Assembly (NCBI RefSeq): GCF_001597735.1
Contig: NZ_LUTS01000010.1
Location: 1-64,000 of the forward strand
Direction of reading: 5' to 3'
Length of the DNA stretch: 64,000 bases
Origin: Neptuniibacter pectenicola
Lineage (GTDB): Bacteria > Pseudomonadota > Gammaproteobacteria > Pseudomonadales > Balneatricaceae
Below the pieces are notes generated by a model, which saw only the letters and a list, made by a program, of their open reading frames with translations, had not been told where the DNA came from and searched no databases. Both the position numbers and the translations under genes were made by a program. This document shows, piece by piece, positions 31,705-41,492 of this stretch (within the stretch, counting starts at the first letter, position 1; each line of letters starts with the position of its first letter).

Positions 31705-32733
31705 ATGACAAAACGAAAACTTACCCGTCGTCAAAGCTGGCGCATTCAAAAGATCCAAGATGAACGCACCGCACGTGCGTCTAAAAAAGACTCAACCATT
31801 GAGCAGCAACTCGACAGTAGTGAATTAGGACCTGAACAACATGGCCTAATTATTTCTCACTTTGGTCGCACCGTTGATGTCGAGGCTGCTGAAGGTGAAC
31901 ATGAAGGCACCATTATTCGCTGCCACATGCGTACTAACTTAGGCCAACTAGTGACAGGCGATCGCGTCATCTGGCGCCAAGGTAAAGATACCGGTGTGGT
32001 CGTCGCCAAGCTCGAACGTAAGAGCGAGCTCCTCCGCCCAAACCCCTACGGTGAGATGAAACCGGTCGCCGCCAACATTGATTTTATCGTCATTACGGTT
32101 GCGGTCGAGCCGACTCCCCATGCAAACCTTATTGACCGTTACTTAGTCGCTGCCGAACTGAGTGGTATAGAGCCGGTTATTTTGCTGAACAAAACCGACT
32201 TACTTAATGCAGAAAACCGAGAAAAAATTGAAGCGATGCTTCAGCGTTATCGCGATATTGACTACGAAGTCTTGCTGGCCTCAACATCGGCAGAAGAGGG
32301 CCTCGCAGAGCTTAAAGCCAAACTTGATCAACGGATCAGTGTGTTTGTGGGTCAATCTGGGGTAGGTAAGTCATCACTCATTAACGCCCTACTACCCGGC
32401 ATCGACTTAAAAGTCGGCGATCTATCGGTACAAACCAAAAAAGGCCGACACACCACAACCACCGCACGGTTATTTCACTTCCCTGATGGCGGCGACCTTA
32501 TTGACTCCCCGGGAATCAGGGAGTTTGGCTTATGGCATATTGAGCTAGATGACGTTATCAGCGGCTTTAGAGAGCTTAAGCCCCTCGCCGGTTTATGTAA
32601 ATTCCGTGACTGTAATCATGAAAAAGAGCCGGGTTGCGCGCTGAAAAGTGCGGTTGAAAATGGCACAATCAGTGAGCAACGCTGGAAAAGCTATAAATAC
32701 ATTCTCTCCTCCATTGAGGAGCAGAATAGTTAA
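31705..32733 (+). CDS. rsgA: Ribosome small-subunit GTPase RsgA
   Basis: Late 30S assembly GTPase. The 342-residue protein has an OB domain, a circularly permuted G domain (NKTD near residue 154, P-loop GQSGVGKSSLIN near 216, DSPGIREFG near 270) and a zinc finger with CKFRDCNHEKEPGC. The basic N-terminus (TKRKLTRRQSWRI) is usual. Confidence 0.96.
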   Translation: MTKRKLTRRQSWRIQKIQDERTARASKKDSTIEQQLDSSELGPEQHGLIISHFGRTVDVEAAEGEHEGTIIRCHMRTNLGQLVTGDRVIWRQGKDTGVVVAKLERKSELLRPNPYGEMKPVAANIDFIVITVAVEPTPHANLIDRYLVAAELSGIEPVILLNKTDLLNAENREKIEAMLQRYRDIDYEVLLASTSAEEGLAELKAKLDQRISVFVGQSGVGKSSLINALLPGIDLKVGDLSVQTKKGRHTTTTARLFHFPDGGDLIDSPGIREFGLWHIELDDVISGFRELKPLAGLCKFRDCNHEKEPGCALKSAVENGTISEQRWKSYKYILSSIEEQNS

Positions 32734-32780
32734 ATGCAGTACAGACTATAAAAAAATAAGCGAACAAGGGCGTAGTACAC

Positions 32781-33872
32781 ATGTCGAACTCTCCATACGG
32801 TGCCAAGTCTTGGGTCAGCTACCTAAAAGACCGCCCTCTGCCTGTAAGAAACAGTGTGCTTCGCCGCCTGCAACGTAAATTATGCGATGCTTCCGTTCCA
32901 CTACAAGACTTAAAAAAAGTCATCAAGTCTGATCCTGTTCTCTGTTTACACATGGTGCGTAAGGCCTCAGAACTGCATGATAAAGTAGACTCAAAAGTAA
33001 CCAGCATTGATCACGCCATTAACTCTCTCGGGTTAGACCACATAGAGAGCGTTGCCAAAACAATCACCCCACTAAAGCTCAACCCATCGAGCGTAGCGCA
33101 GAAAATGTACTTCCGTTATATCGCTGTGAGTCATCATGCGGCTTCTCAAGCCCAGTCATGGTTACTGCGTAAGAAGACCCTCTTTGCAGAAGAAACCTAT
33201 CTCGCCTCCCTGTTTTACGGTGTAGGTCACTGGCTGCTATGGCAGCATGCCGCCTTACATATGAGCGAAATTCAGATAAAAATACGGGAAGAGAATACGG
33301 ACGTTGTATTAGCCGAAACCGATATTCTTGGCTGTACAGTTCAAGAAATTTCGCGCGGATTAATTGAGAGTTGGGGCATCTCTGAACTCGCCGTCACCAG
33401 CTTAGAACATGAAACATCACCCAATAAAAAGACGCTGGCGCAACTGCATCAACGCGCACTCGGCGATCCACGTTTAAGCGCAGAGGTCCTACGGGATATC
33501 AACCACCTCGTACAGGAGAAGTTTTTCCCTGTAAAACTATCCAACTGGATCGCCTTGACCACCAGCTTTGGCTGGGAAAGCACAAAGTCGATGAAAATTA
33601 TCGATATCATCAATGATTTTTTAAACGCCGAAATTGCAGAAACAATCAACAATTTGCATATCACCTGTGCCCAATCATCACGCATTTATCATGTACCTGG
33701 CACACTCGCGCTCGCGGCGGAAATGCTACTACTGCCCTCCCCTAACAGCATTAACTACCGTATCTCTAGCAAAGAAGCTGCGCTGCTTTGCAACGCAATG
33801 CCTGCCACCGCACAACAGACAGCAGCTAAGCCTAAATCCCCACAGCCCCGTGAAAACGACACACCCCCGTAA
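32781..33872 (+). CDS. HDOD-domain signalling protein (5' part of a frameshifted gene)
   Basis: HDOD domains are regulatory relatives of HD hydrolases found in two-component and c-di-GMP contexts. Residues about 20-270 fit an HDOD domain (RLQRKLCDASVPLQDLKKVI, HAINSLGLDHIESVA, LASLFYGVGHWLLW). The frame ends at residue 363 in a low-complexity PQPRENDTPP right after a run of five C (33864-33868). One extra C would fuse it to the GAF frame that follows. It lies 47 bases after rsgA. Confidence 0.85.
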   Translation: MSNSPYGAKSWVSYLKDRPLPVRNSVLRRLQRKLCDASVPLQDLKKVIKSDPVLCLHMVRKASELHDKVDSKVTSIDHAINSLGLDHIESVAKTITPLKLNPSSVAQKMYFRYIAVSHHAASQAQSWLLRKKTLFAEETYLASLFYGVGHWLLWQHAALHMSEIQIKIREENTDVVLAETDILGCTVQEISRGLIESWGISELAVTSLEHETSPNKKTLAQLHQRALGDPRLSAEVLRDINHLVQEKFFPVKLSNWIALTTSFGWESTKSMKIIDIINDFLNAEIAETINNLHITCAQSSRIYHVPGTLALAAEMLLLPSPNSINYRISSKEAALLCNAMPATAQQTAAKPKSPQPRENDTPP

Positions 33873-33928
33873 AAAACAAATCGGAATTTCTAGACAAGGC
33901 CACGTACGACCAAATAGCTGAACGCTTT

Positions 33929-34399
33929 TTGAAAGACTACACCGCCTACTCCCAGCCTAAGCATATTTTACGTGGACTGATGCAGGGCTTAAGCAAAGGG
34001 TTAGGGTTTAATCGTGTTGCCATCTTACTGGTCAACCATCGGGCTCACTCGCTTAAAACCGCCATCACCTATGGGTTTGACGATGGACACCCGATCCATG
34101 CATTTAAATATGACCTGGAAGTACCCAGCCTCTTCAAAAAACTGAGAGAAAAACCAGGCTGCATCTGGATAAAACCCAGTAACAAAGAGCAACTTCTGCA
34201 TAGGCTGCCTGAAACCTACCATGACTGGGGAAACCCTAACGGTTTCCTCCTCATGTCTGTTTTCTGTGATAAAACCCCCTTAGCCATCATCCACGCTGAT
34301 TATGATATGGCAGGGCCAGAAATCACTGAATTTCACTATGAACTCTTCAAACACCTCTGCTCCACCGCAACCTCCCGCCTGAAGATAATCAAAAAATAG
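33929..34399 (+). pseudogene. GAF-like C-terminal part of the HDOD protein, out of frame
   Basis: This frame is open from 33854 but has no good start; the first usable codon is TTG at 33929. Upstream of it the same frame reads LDKATYDQIAERFLKDY, which looks like domain linker. The following about 150 residues (HILRGLMQGLSKGLGFNRVAI, HADYDMAGPEITEFHYELF) resemble a GAF sensor domain. I interpret both pieces as one gene split by a one-base deletion, by sequence error or by recoding; two separate genes are less likely. Confidence 0.65.
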
Positions 34400-34511
34400 C
34401 GTGGGCTCTCACAATCAGTCAGTTTGTTACAAATATAGACAGGATAAGCTTTCCAGCGTTATACCAACCCAGTATTATCTTCTCTTCTAATCAGTTTTTT
34501 GGAGCGATCAC

Positions 34512-35327
34512 ATGACACTGCCCCTATTAATTGAGGCCTCTGAACTTAATCAGCACCTCAATAATCCCGATCTATTAATTGTTGATCTCTCCAGTGAAGA
34601 GAATTATCTAAAAGGGCATATCCCCGGCGCCATCAATCTACCTGCCTCACGTTTACTTTCAGGACAAGCGCCGGTTCCAAACAAGCTTCCCTCTAAAGAT
34701 CAGCTACAACAGCTATGTAACGATATCGGCTTAACCAAAAACAGCGTAGTGGTGGCCTATGATGACCAAAAAGGCCCCTTGGCGGGCAGGTTTATCTGGA
34801 CACTACATGTGATAGGCCACAACAGCGGTTCTATGCTTAATGGCCAACTCGCCAGCTGGACAGCGGCAGACTTACCGCTCGAAGCAAGCCCACAGCACGC
34901 CAAAGCCGCCACCGCCTACAACATAAACATTAACCCTGCCCTTATCGCAGACGTTGCATTTATAACACAACATCTAAAAGCACCTAACGTGGTGATATGG
35001 GATGCTCGAAGCTACCCTGAATACACTGGCGAGAAGGTTATCAACGCCGCCAAAGGGGGGCATATTCCGGGCGCCCATCACTTTGAATGGACCGATTGCT
35101 TCATTAGCGCAGATAACCTTCGGATTAAACCCGCTAATGCATTATTATCAGCGCTTAAAGAGCAAGGCATCACCCCAGACAAAACAATCATTACACACTG
35201 CCAAACCCATCGCCGCTCGGGACTTACCTATATCGTTGCACGCCATTTAGGTTTCAATGATGTGCGCTGCTATGACGGCTCATGGTTTGAATGGGGTAAC
35301 CTACCTGAAACACCTGTGGAGAAATAA
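34512..35327 (+). CDS. rhdA: Thiosulfate sulfurtransferase (rhodanese)
   Basis: Transfers sulfane sulfur to cyanide or other thiophilic acceptors. The 271-residue protein has two rhodanese domains: an inactive N-terminal one (KGHIPGAINLPASRLL) and a catalytic one ending with THCQTHRRSGLTY, where the cysteine near residue 238 carries the persulfide. GGAG precedes the ATG. Its stop shares one base with the psd start, as in the rhdA-psd pair of Pseudomonas. Confidence 0.93.
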   Translation: MTLPLLIEASELNQHLNNPDLLIVDLSSEENYLKGHIPGAINLPASRLLSGQAPVPNKLPSKDQLQQLCNDIGLTKNSVVVAYDDQKGPLAGRFIWTLHVIGHNSGSMLNGQLASWTAADLPLEASPQHAKAATAYNININPALIADVAFITQHLKAPNVVIWDARSYPEYTGEKVINAAKGGHIPGAHHFEWTDCFISADNLRIKPANALLSALKEQGITPDKTIITHCQTHRRSGLTYIVARHLGFNDVRCYDGSWFEWGNLPETPVEK

Positions 35328-36199
35328 TGAGAACGCTCAAAGATAAACTGTTTATTCTTTTTCAACAGATTGTGCCGCAACACCTTTTATCGAGACTGGT
35401 TGGGAAAATCGCTGATTGCACAATCCCTTGGGTGAAAAACAGCTTTATAACCTGGTTCTGTAATAACTATCAGATCGATATGACGGAAGCACAAGAAGAG
35501 GTAGCGACAAACTACCCGAGCTTTAATGCCTTTTTCACACGGGCCTTAAAAGATGATGCTCGACCTATAGACCACACCCAAGGCGTGATTACCAGCCCAG
35601 CAGATGGTGCGTTCAGCCAATTAGGCAAGATAGAACATGGCCGAATTTTTCAGGCAAAGGGACGCGGTTATGGCCTAACGACCCTGTTAGGCGGTGACCA
35701 AGAACGGGCGTCAGCATTTATCGATGGAGCGTTTGCAACCATCTACCTTTCACCACGTGACTACCATCGTGTACATATGCCTGTCACAGGTACACTCACC
35801 CATACCACTTACGTGCCGGGTGATCTTTTCTCAGTCAACCAAACAACGGCGGAAGGGGTTGAGCAGCTCTTTGCTCGAAACGAGCGACTCATCGCCTATT
35901 TCGATACAGAACACGGCCCGATGGCCATGGTGTTAGTGGGCGCCATGATTGTTGCAGGCATAGAAACCGTATGGTCAGGACAGGAAGCCCCTCGCCTAAA
36001 AGCAGCGGTACACCGATCCTTTCAGCAGGATACCGCCAAACCGATCAGCCTCGAAAAAGGCGCAGAGATGGGCCGTTTTAAGCTCGGCTCAACCGTCATA
36101 TTATTATTTGGTAAAGACGCTATTAACTGGCAAGCAGAGCTTCAAGCCAATAGCCCCATAAAACTGGGCGAAGCAATAGGCGCACAAAACACCGTATAA
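35327..36199 (+). CDS. psd: Phosphatidylserine decarboxylase proenzyme
   Basis: Membrane-associated, pyruvoyl-dependent enzyme making phosphatidylethanolamine. The 290-residue proenzyme has the self-cleavage motif LGST in RFKLGSTVILLF (about residue 252), where the serine becomes the pyruvoyl group. It also has YLSPRDYHRVHMP and SPADGAFSQLG. Start and stop overlap (TAATG) couples it to rhdA. Confidence 0.96.
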   Translation: MRTLKDKLFILFQQIVPQHLLSRLVGKIADCTIPWVKNSFITWFCNNYQIDMTEAQEEVATNYPSFNAFFTRALKDDARPIDHTQGVITSPADGAFSQLGKIEHGRIFQAKGRGYGLTTLLGGDQERASAFIDGAFATIYLSPRDYHRVHMPVTGTLTHTTYVPGDLFSVNQTTAEGVEQLFARNERLIAYFDTEHGPMAMVLVGAMIVAGIETVWSGQEAPRLKAAVHRSFQQDTAKPISLEKGAEMGRFKLGSTVILLFGKDAINWQAELQANSPIKLGEAIGAQNTV

Positions 36200-36301
36200 A
36201 CAGCCTATATCTAATAACCCTAAACTATGTCTGCTGTTCTCAACTATTTTTTGACGTAAACTAAACAGATTCAACGATTACCTATAGGTATGAGAGTTAC
36301 A

Positions 36302-37318
36302 ATGAACAACCTAATTACGTTACTTGAAGAAAAAAATATTCAGCTCAACACTGACAACACCCATGTCCTAAGTAGCAGCGGTAAAAAAACTCAAGTTGTT
36401 CCTCTTATCCATCAACGTATTCTGTCCGTCAAAGGCCCTGAAACCGAAAAGTTTCTCCAAGGACAGCTGAGCTGTGATGTTAGCGCAGCCTTTAGCACCG
36501 GCAGCTCTTTAGGTTCACACTGCAATATTAAAGGCCATATGCTGAGCCTGTTCCGCCTACTTAAAGCGGGGAATGACGAGGCGTGGTTACGTATGAGCCA
36601 TGATATCTTCGACAGCGCGACCGCTAACCTGAAAAAGTACATGATGTTCTCTAAAGCAGAGTCCAGCGAAATCAGCGATCAGATCTCAGGGATCGGTCTT
36701 ATAGGTCCTGGTGCGCAAACCCTAATAGAACGTTGGTTTGGTAACAGCCCTAGCGAAACAAATAGCATCATATCCCTAAGCAATGGCTTAGTGGTACGCG
36801 TACCCGGTGATCGGTTTGAGATATGGATGGAAGATAGCGCTTTAGTCGACATGTTACAGCAGCTACCTGAAGAAGCGGGTATTGGCTCAACCAATGACTG
36901 GATTCTCAGCGAAATCGATGCCGGTATCCCCGACCTGCGTGCAGAAACGCAGGAAGCGTTCATCCCACAGATGACAAACTTTCAAGTCTTTGCCGGCGTT
37001 AGCTTCACAAAAGGTTGTTACACCGGACAAGAGATTGTGACGCGCCTACAGCACCGCGGACAACTGAAAAAGCCGATGTATATTGCGGAAGTCTCTGCAG
37101 ACACCCCACCACAGGCGGGCGATGCGATTACCGCACTGAACAAACCCAATGCTGGACGCGTCGTTATTGCCGCCCAATGCGGTGAAAACAGATACAGATT
37201 GCTCGCAGTTATTGTAAAAAATGTAGCGGAGCAAGATCCCTTGTTCCTGCATGATCAAGCGGTAGAGCTTAAAACGCTTCCCTATTCACTTGATCCAAAG
37301 CTTTTTCTACCCAAATAA
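36302..37318 (+). CDS. ygfZ: Folate-binding Fe-S repair protein YgfZ
   Basis: Tetrahydrofolate-binding protein of the GcvT-like fold that helps maintain certain Fe-S enzymes. The family signature KGCYTGQEIV is present in FTKGCYTGQEIVTRLQHRG (about residue 237). The ATG at 36302 has GAGAG five bases upstream; an ATG four codons earlier is the alternative. It is monocistronic in appearance. Confidence 0.92.
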   Translation: MNNLITLLEEKNIQLNTDNTHVLSSSGKKTQVVPLIHQRILSVKGPETEKFLQGQLSCDVSAAFSTGSSLGSHCNIKGHMLSLFRLLKAGNDEAWLRMSHDIFDSATANLKKYMMFSKAESSEISDQISGIGLIGPGAQTLIERWFGNSPSETNSIISLSNGLVVRVPGDRFEIWMEDSALVDMLQQLPEEAGIGSTNDWILSEIDAGIPDLRAETQEAFIPQMTNFQVFAGVSFTKGCYTGQEIVTRLQHRGQLKKPMYIAEVSADTPPQAGDAITALNKPNAGRVVIAAQCGENRYRLLAVIVKNVAEQDPLFLHDQAVELKTLPYSLDPKLFLPK

Positions 37319-37409
37319 ATGCTCAATTAACTACCAGCAGTTGACCTATTGGTGAAATAACGAGACACTTCTCACATGGATTTAATACCGCTAAGGGAGA
37401 AGCGCGGGG

Positions 37410-38660
37410 ATGAAAGGTAGTACAACGAATACCCCGACAATACCGTTATTGCTTATTGGTATGACAGCGATACTTAGTATATTGCTGCTTCTTTATATCC
37501 ACGTGATTTCAAAAAGCACAAGCCAAAAGTTTGTCCCTTGGGTCGATGCCTCAATGGAGATTAAGCTGGAAACCACACTCGCCCATTTATGGTTTGAAGA
37601 GATGTTAGCGGGTGACTCCAGCTTATCCATAGACACCGTCTACCAGCATGTAACGCTGGCTAAATGGTATGCTACCGCCATCTTAGATGGGGGCGAAAAC
37701 GAACAAGGTATCTACTACCCCCTTCAAGATAGCAAGTTAAGAGCGCAAGTTAATGCGCTGCTGTATTCTTTACAACAGTTCCATAATGCCACCAATACAC
37801 GTTATCAACTTACCGATAACCGATCCACCACCGATCAACAGCTGAATACGCTTTTCATGCAAATAATGGAAAACGCCAGTACCCTAGAAGCCGATTTAAA
37901 ACAACATATAGCGCATGAGAACAACTCACAGAACACGCTCTTATTTATGCTGTTTATTGTTATATGTTGTATGTGCTTTATTTCGGCGTACTCTATCTGG
38001 CGCTTTACCGACAACCGAACACGCTACCTCAAGCAGCTCTCCGCAGCCCATCGACAAATATCGGAACAGTACGCAAAATTAAAGACTCTGGCCCATACGG
38101 ATCAGCTAACAGGCATACCCAATCGAAAGATGCTAGAAACCTTCGCCCACCAAGCGCTGAGTAAAGTAAAAAGGGATAAAAAGTGGCTCTCGGTGACCTT
38201 TATCGATTTAGATTTCTTTAAACCGATCAATGACCAGTTTGGCCATAATGTAGGCGACAAAGTCCTTATCAATTTCACCAACACGATTAAAGCGCACTTA
38301 AGAGAAGGGGACATTCTTTCTCGCTTAGCAGGAGATGAGTTTATTCTTCTGATCGAAGCCGGTAGCGAGACAGACCTTCACGATGCACTCAACCGCATCA
38401 TATCCTGTGTGCAAAATCAGTTATTACAACCGATTGTCACCACCCCTGTGGATATCCACGTTCGATACAGTGCAGGCACAGCCGTCGCACCAAAAGATTC
38501 AACCGACTTTGAGACCTTAGTCCACTACGCCGACCTTGCTATGTACGACAGCAAAAAGAATGGACGCGGGCAGCATCACTATTACGACGACACCAACACC
38601 CGCCAAGAGGAGCTCACCTTTGAGTCGACTAACCCTGAGGAGGGAGCTGCCAGTTTATAG
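37410..38660 (+). CDS. Membrane-bound diguanylate cyclase (GGDEF)
   Basis: Predicted to make cyclic di-GMP. The 416-residue protein has a membrane segment at about 12-33, a periplasmic helical sensor of about 140 residues unlike any domain I can name, and a second membrane segment at about 176-198. A GGDEF domain follows with active-site AGDEF at 307-311 and an inhibitory I-site RxxD (REGD, 298-301) five residues before it. The last 32 bases overlap the end of ung on the other strand. Confidence 0.92.
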   Translation: MKGSTTNTPTIPLLLIGMTAILSILLLLYIHVISKSTSQKFVPWVDASMEIKLETTLAHLWFEEMLAGDSSLSIDTVYQHVTLAKWYATAILDGGENEQGIYYPLQDSKLRAQVNALLYSLQQFHNATNTRYQLTDNRSTTDQQLNTLFMQIMENASTLEADLKQHIAHENNSQNTLLFMLFIVICCMCFISAYSIWRFTDNRTRYLKQLSAAHRQISEQYAKLKTLAHTDQLTGIPNRKMLETFAHQALSKVKRDKKWLSVTFIDLDFFKPINDQFGHNVGDKVLINFTNTIKAHLREGDILSRLAGDEFILLIEAGSETDLHDALNRIISCVQNQLLQPIVTTPVDIHVRYSAGTAVAPKDSTDFETLVHYADLAMYDSKKNGRGQHHYYDDTNTRQEELTFESTNPEEGAASL

Positions 38661-39312
38661 CTGGGCGCCCCTGCTGAGTAAGATAATCGTTCGCTTGACT
38701 AAAATGCTGGCAGCCCAAAAAACCACGGTAAGACGATAACGGAGAGGGGTGAGGTGCCTTTAAGACCAGATGCCGCTCTTCATCGATACACGCACCTTTC
38801 TTTTGCGCATAACTTCCCCACAGCATAAACACCACATGCTGACAGCGCGCGTTAATCACCCGAATAACTTCATCGGTAAAGCGTTCCCAGCCTTTGCCTT
38901 GATGTGAGCCAGCCGCGCCCTGCTCTACCGTTAGCACACTGTTTAGCAGTAACACTCCCTGCTGCGCCCAACTTTCCAGATAGCCATGGCTAACAGGCTC
39001 AACGCCGAGGTCCGAATACAACTCTTTATAAATATTTACCAATGACGGTGGCACCTTAACCCCCGGCTGGACCGAAAAGCATAACCCGTGGGCCTGCCCC
39101 GGTTGGTGATAGGGGTCCTGCCCCAGAATAACCACTTTTACATCATCCAGGGGCGTTGCTTCGAACGCATGGAACCAATTCTCAGAGGGCGGAAAAATCA
39201 CTTTCTGTTGATCCGCCTGCGTTCGCAAAAATTGCATTAACCTTTGCATATAAGGCTGTTCAAACTGCTCACCTAAAGCCGCTTGCCAACTAGGCGCCTG
39301 TGCTAACACCAT
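38629..39312 (-). CDS. ung: Uracil-DNA glycosylase
   Basis: Removes uracil from DNA. The 227-residue family 1 enzyme has the catalytic [18 protein letters not shown] (Asp and Tyr near residues 65-68), LLLNSVLTV and the [11 protein letters not shown] leucine loop. Its 3' end overlaps the convergent diguanylate cyclase gene by 32 bases, leaving no room for a terminator between them. Confidence 0.97.
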   Translation of the reverse strand: MVLAQAPSWQAALGEQFEQPYMQRLMQFLRTQADQQKVIFPPSENWFHAFEATPLDDVKVVILGQDPYHQPGQAHGLCFSVQPGVKVPPSLVNIYKELYSDLGVEPVSHGYLESWAQQGVLLLNSVLTVEQGAAGSHQGKGWERFTDEVIRVINARCQHVVFMLWGSYAQKKGACIDEERHLVLKAPHPSPLSSYRGFLGCQHFSQANDYLTQQGRPAINWQLPPQG

Positions 39313-39326
39313 GATAACTTACTACC

Positions 39327-39761
39327 CTAATCGTTTAATGGATGCCGTTTTCCCATCGGGGACTCCATAATCACGCGACCATGCCAGATAGAGAAATATC
39401 TAAGCTTACCGGGCGCATGGGAGACGACACCTGAAATTATGATTGCCAAGAAATAGATAATGGCATTCGGCTGATCAAACCACCAGATCATGGTCGATAA
39501 CAACAGCAACTTAACCCCGATAGCCGTCCCTCGCAGCTGAAGCAACCAGATACCATCGGAATACACCTCTAACGCGCTCATGACAAAACCACTCATGACT
39601 GTCAGGTATAAAAACCACTGCCAAGACGCCACGGGCTGCTGATATAAATACGCGCCCGCCAACCCAGAAACCCCAATCAAATGCACGGTACGGCTGATAA
39701 TACTTATCCAACGTTTTGCGGGGATACTCCGTTTTTTTGCGGGGAAGAGCCAATTCATCAT
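39327..39761 (-). CDS. Unrecognised small inner-membrane protein
   Basis: I do not recognise the family with confidence. The 144-residue protein has a basic N-terminus (PAKKRSIPAKRW) and about four predicted membrane segments: TVHLIGVSGLAGAYLYQ, WFLYLTVMSGFVMSAL, IGVKLLLLSTMIWWF and AIIYFLAIIISGVVS. A conserved-looking polar tail with KLRYFSIWHGRV follows. It ends 15 bases before ung starts in the same direction, so they may be cotranscribed. Two ATG codons in a row leave the start open by one codon. Confidence 0.7.
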   Translation of the reverse strand: MMNWLFPAKKRSIPAKRWISIISRTVHLIGVSGLAGAYLYQQPVASWQWFLYLTVMSGFVMSALEVYSDGIWLLQLRGTAIGVKLLLLSTMIWWFDQPNAIIYFLAIIISGVVSHAPGKLRYFSIWHGRVIMESPMGKRHPLND

Positions 39762-39810
39762 ATGGGCAGTCTATCTCTCATCAGCGAAAACAATGAAACG
39801 CACACCTACA

Positions 39811-39833
39811 AAAAAGCCCTCAGAGAGGGCTTT
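39811..39833 (-). terminator. Terminator after lysS
   Basis: On the minus strand a perfect 9-bp stem (AAAGCCCTC with GAGGGCTTT), a three-base loop and a T run follow the lysS stop by about 30 bases. It separates lysS from the membrane-protein gene and ung. Confidence 0.88.
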
Positions 39834-39861
39834 CAAGTGTTCGCTATAGTTCTATTTGCAA

Positions 39862-41364
39862 TTACGTCCGTGGACGCATGGCAGGAAACAGAATCACATC
39901 ACGAATCGAAGGTGAGTCAGTGAATAACATCACGAGACGATCAATACCAATACCCTCTCCGGCAGTCGGCGGCAAACCATATTCCAACGCGTTGATGTAA
40001 TCGCCATCGTAATGCATCGCTTCATCATCACCGGCATCTTTCTCAGCGACCTGCGCACGGAAGCGTTCCGCTTGATCTTCAGAGTCATTCAACTCGGAGA
40101 AACCATTTGCCAGCTCACGACCCGCAACAAAGAACTCAAAGCGATCGGTAACAAAAGGATTATCATCGCTACGACGGGCCAACGGTGAGACCTCAGTAGG
40201 GTATTCAGTAATAAAGGTCGGCTGCTGAAGGCGATGTTCAACCGTTTTCTCGAAAATTTCGATCTGAACTTTGCCTAAGCCCCAAGTATCTTTAACCGCA
40301 ATATCTAAGCGTTCAGCAATCTGGCGCGCCGCATGATCATCAGCCAAAGCCTCAGCCGTAATATCTTCGTTAAAGTGCAAAATGGAATCGAATACACTTA
40401 AACGCTGGAACGGCTTAGCCATATCGTATTCAAAGGTTTCAAGGACTTCACCTTCATCATTACGAACGGTATTGATGATCGTTGTTGTACCTAACACCTC
40501 TTGTGCCACAGTACGCAGCATATTTTCAGTTAGGTCCATTAAGTCATGGTAGTCGGCATAAGCCTGATAGAACTCAATCATAGTGAATTCTGGGTTATGA
40601 CGCGTCGATAGACCTTCGTTACGGAAGTTACGGTTAATCTCGAACACCCGTTCAAAACCACCCACAACCAAACGCTTCAAATAAAGCTCAGGCGCTATAC
40701 GAAGATACATGTCACGATCAAGCGCGTTATGGTGTGTCACAAACGGACGTGCTGTTGCACCACCGGGAATGACTTGAAGCATCGGTGTTTCTGCTTCAAT
40801 AAAACGGCGTTCAGTCAGGAAGTTTCGAATACCGGATACTATTTTAGAGCGCATCTCAAACACGCGACGCGAATCCTGATTAGTGATCAGATCGACATAA
40901 CGCTGACGATAGCGAATTTCAGTATCCTGCAAACCTTTGTGCTTATCCGGCAAGGGACGTAGGTTCTTAGTCAGTAACTGGTATTCGCCCATATCCACAT
41001 AAAGATCACCTTTACCGGACTTGTGTAGAACACCTTGCACACCAATAATGTCGCCAAGATCTAAACGCTTAGCAAATTTACGTGCTTCTTTATTGACATA
41101 AAACTGAACACGACCCGTCATATCTTGAATCACGCCAAACGCGCCGCGATTCAACATTACACGGCCTGCAATGCTAACGGTTATCGCCGCTTCTTCCAGC
41201 TCTTCCTTCGTCTTATCGCCATACTGATCTTGTAGATCCTGAGCGTACGAATCACGACGGAAGTTGTTTGGAAAGGCATTACCCTCTTCACGAAGCGCAT
41301 TTAACTTTTCGCGACGCTCTGCGATTAGGCGGTTCTCATCTTGCTTCTGATTATTGTCAGACAT
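39862..41364 (-). CDS. lysS: Lysyl-tRNA synthetase (class II)
   Basis: Charges tRNA-Lys. The 500-residue class II enzyme has an N-terminal OB fold, motif 2 with [21 protein letters not shown] and motif 3 in [14 protein letters not shown]. It follows prfB by 128 bases, the standard prfB-lysS arrangement. Confidence 0.97.
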   Translation of the reverse strand: MSDNNQKQDENRLIAERREKLNALREEGNAFPNNFRRDSYAQDLQDQYGDKTKEELEEAAITVSIAGRVMLNRGAFGVIQDMTGRVQFYVNKEARKFAKRLDLGDIIGVQGVLHKSGKGDLYVDMGEYQLLTKNLRPLPDKHKGLQDTEIRYRQRYVDLITNQDSRRVFEMRSKIVSGIRNFLTERRFIEAETPMLQVIPGGATARPFVTHHNALDRDMYLRIAPELYLKRLVVGGFERVFEINRNFRNEGLSTRHNPEFTMIEFYQAYADYHDLMDLTENMLRTVAQEVLGTTTIINTVRNDEGEVLETFEYDMAKPFQRLSVFDSILHFNEDITAEALADDHAARQIAERLDIAVKDTWGLGKVQIEIFEKTVEHRLQQPTFITEYPTEVSPLARRSDDNPFVTDRFEFFVAGRELANGFSELNDSEDQAERFRAQVAEKDAGDDEAMHYDGDYINALEYGLPPTAGEGIGIDRLVMLFTDSPSIRDVILFPAMRPRT

Positions 41365-41492
41365 CGGTGTGTAAACCTTTAAATTCGTTAACTAATAGTC
41401 CAACCTTAAACAGGAAGGACTTGGCTGTTACAACGCACAGGGGTTACACCTATACGCTCTAACAAGCGCCATAATCTCAAGAGACCTATTGT

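Noticed and set aside
33854-33928. Programmed -1 ribosomal frameshift between the HDOD and GAF parts
   Set aside because: The zero-frame codons before the stop (ACA CCC CCG TAA) do not form an X XXY YYZ slippery site and no downstream pseudoknot is evident; a one-base deletion or error is simpler.
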